Source: Geobacillus jurassicus NBRC 107829
GTDB lineage: Bacteria > Bacillota > Bacilli > Bacillales > Anoxybacillaceae
Length of the DNA stretch: 50,413 nucleotides
Assembly (NCBI RefSeq): GCF_001544315.1
Contig: NZ_BCQG01000025.1
Location: forward strand, 1-50,413
Direction: 5' to 3'
In this document: in pieces, positions 49,468-50,413 of the stretch
How the letters are laid out: every line of letters begins with the position of its first letter
Numbering within the stretch: position 1 is the stretch's first letter
Position numbers and translations under genes: made by a program
The notes under the pieces: generated by a model
Told to the model about the DNA's origin: nothing
What the model saw: only the letters and a program-made list of their open reading frames with translations
Database searches by the model: none

Positions 49468-50331
49468 TCAAATCGTTTTGGTTGCCGGTTGTGTCGCTTG
49501 TCGGTAAGCGGCTTGCAGCGCCTTCGTCACCGCCCCCGGCTCGCCGTTTCGGATCACCGTTTCGTCGACTTGAATGATCGGGATAATCGCTGACGTCGTG
49601 CTCGTTAAAAACAGTTCGTCCGCTTCGGCGAGGTCGTTGGTGGAAAACGCTTCTTCAACCAATGGGATGTCGAGCTCAGCGCAAAACTGCTTCACTTTCA
49701 TGCGGACGATGCCGTTTAAAATCCGCTCAGTGGCCGGATGAGTGTACACCGTTTCATTTTTGACAAGAAAAATGTTTGACGAACTGCCTTCGGTTACGAC
49801 GCTGTCGCGATGGAAAATCGCTTCAAACGCCCCGCGCTCGACCGCTTCCTGTTTAGCCAATACGTTCGGCAGCAAGTTCAAGCTTTTGATATAGCAATAT
49901 TCCCAGCGGACATCTTTTGTCAAAATCGCGCGCACGCCGTGCGCCATTTCCTCGGTTTTCCGCGCCATCGGCTGGATGTAGGCGTACAAATTCGGGCGTT
50001 TTTCGGCTGGGAACGCATGGTTGCGCGGGAAACTGCCGCGCGTCACTTGCAAATACAAAATCGCATCTTCTTGCACGTCGTTGAGGCGGCGAAGCTCCTC
50101 AAGCCGTTCGATGAGCTCTTCGCAGCCAAACGGAACGGATAGGCGAATGGCGGCCGCCGAACGGTACAGCCGGTCAAGATGCTCGCGAAGCCAAATGTAT
50201 GCCCCGCTATATAAGCGGACGACTTCGTAGACGCCGTCGCCAAATTGCAAGCCGCGCTCTTCCATCGGATATGTTACTTGTTCATACCGGACAATGCCGC
50301 GTTCGGTCAATACATACGGTTTGACTGACAT
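49468..50331 (-). CDS. dat: D-amino-acid (D-alanine) aminotransferase
   Basis: A 287-residue fold-type IV PLP aminotransferase that makes D-glutamate or D-alanine for the cell wall. The start is typical (VLTERGIVRYEQVTYPMEERGLQFGDGVYEVVRLY). LQVTRGSFPRNHAFP (about 94-108) holds the Arg/His residues that select D-amino acids, and Lys149 in YIKSLNLLPNVLAKQEA carries PLP. EGSSSNIFLVKN near 205-216 and LTSTTSAIIPI near 262-272 bind the cofactor and substrate. ATG 50331 follows AGGAG. The codons upstream to 50397 lie in the promoter. Confidence 0.94.
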   Translation of the reverse strand: MSVKPYVLTERGIVRYEQVTYPMEERGLQFGDGVYEVVRLYSGAYIWLREHLDRLYRSAAAIRLSVPFGCEELIERLEELRRLNDVQEDAILYLQVTRGSFPRNHAFPAEKRPNLYAYIQPMARKTEEMAHGVRAILTKDVRWEYCYIKSLNLLPNVLAKQEAVERGAFEAIFHRDSVVTEGSSSNIFLVKNETVYTHPATERILNGIVRMKVKQFCAELDIPLVEEAFSTNDLAEADELFLTSTTSAIIPIIQVDETVIRNGEPGAVTKALQAAYRQATQPATKTI

Positions 50332-50368
50332 GGACGTGCACTCCTTTTTTTGCCGCAAATCATTCAAT

Positions 50369-50377
50369 ATTATATCA
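50369..50377 (-). promoter_or_regulatory. Extended -10 promoter of dat
   Basis: On the reverse strand TGA-TATAAT is a perfect extended -10 about 40 bases before the dat start. No good -35 is visible. On the forward strand a TTGACA at 50391-50396 may belong to a gene beyond the window. Confidence 0.55.
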
Positions 50378-50413
50378 TAGAATGAAAGTGTTGACATATG
50401 TTCGGGTTGCGAA

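Overview
The window reads as a chromosomal segment of a moderately GC-rich, spore-forming, thermophilic Bacillaceae, most likely Geobacillus or a close relative. Support comes from a spore small acid-soluble protein gene, a YheC/YheD spore-coat cluster and a YjcZ-type micro-protein. Gene order also closely follows the Bacillus subtilis yhe-yha-yhg-yhf regions (yheB-yheA-yhaX-hemZ, yhaQP-yhaM-yhaL, serC-trpP-hpr-yhaI, prsA-hit-ecsAB, hemEHY-yhgD-yhgE). Species naming is inference from gene content and style, not from a search.

Bases 1-7620 form one thiamin operon behind a TPP riboswitch and its terminator: tenA, an ECF uptake system (ykoE, ykoD, ykoC), then tenI-thiO-thiS-thiG-thiF. It joins import and salvage of the pyrimidine half with synthesis of the thiazole half. 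Bases 7763-10283 hold a 27-residue membrane peptide, a CNNM/CorC-type transporter, a reverse-strand SASP gene, a degenerate tRNA-like stretch and a zinc-ribbon protein. Bases 10363-12924 are reverse strand: the shared sugar-importer ATPase MsmX behind a cre-like site, a PucR-type regulator and a small acidic protein.

Bases 13036-20259 are a spore-envelope region: four tandem YheC/YheD ATP-grasp paralogues on the reverse strand, divergent from yheB. yheB is separated from yheA by a decayed TnpB-type insertion sequence. Bases 20394-26768 carry yhaX, hemZ, a small reverse-strand gene, the yhaQP ABC exporter, the exoribonuclease yhaM and a 41-residue basic protein. Bases 26875-32455 carry yhaL, serC, trpP with a TRAP-type repeat across its start, hpr, yhaI, several micro-genes, prsA and hit.

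Bases 32914-36414 hold ecsAB and a YhfA-like transporter (no ecsC). Bases 36618-40055 are the late haem operon hemEHY. Bases 40326-43396 hold a TetR-family repressor and the large YhgE membrane protein, each preceded by the same 23-bp palindrome. Bases 43683-46387 hold yhfH, yhfI and the acyl-CoA ligase lcfB behind a FadR-type box. The window ends with a TrpXYZ-like ABC importer and a D-amino-acid aminotransferase.

No rRNA, CRISPR array or prophage was seen. The less ordinary signals are the paired YhgD operators, the four-copy ATP-grasp array, the TnpB remnant, the TRAP array on trpP, and an unexplained reverse-strand module at 32490-32803.
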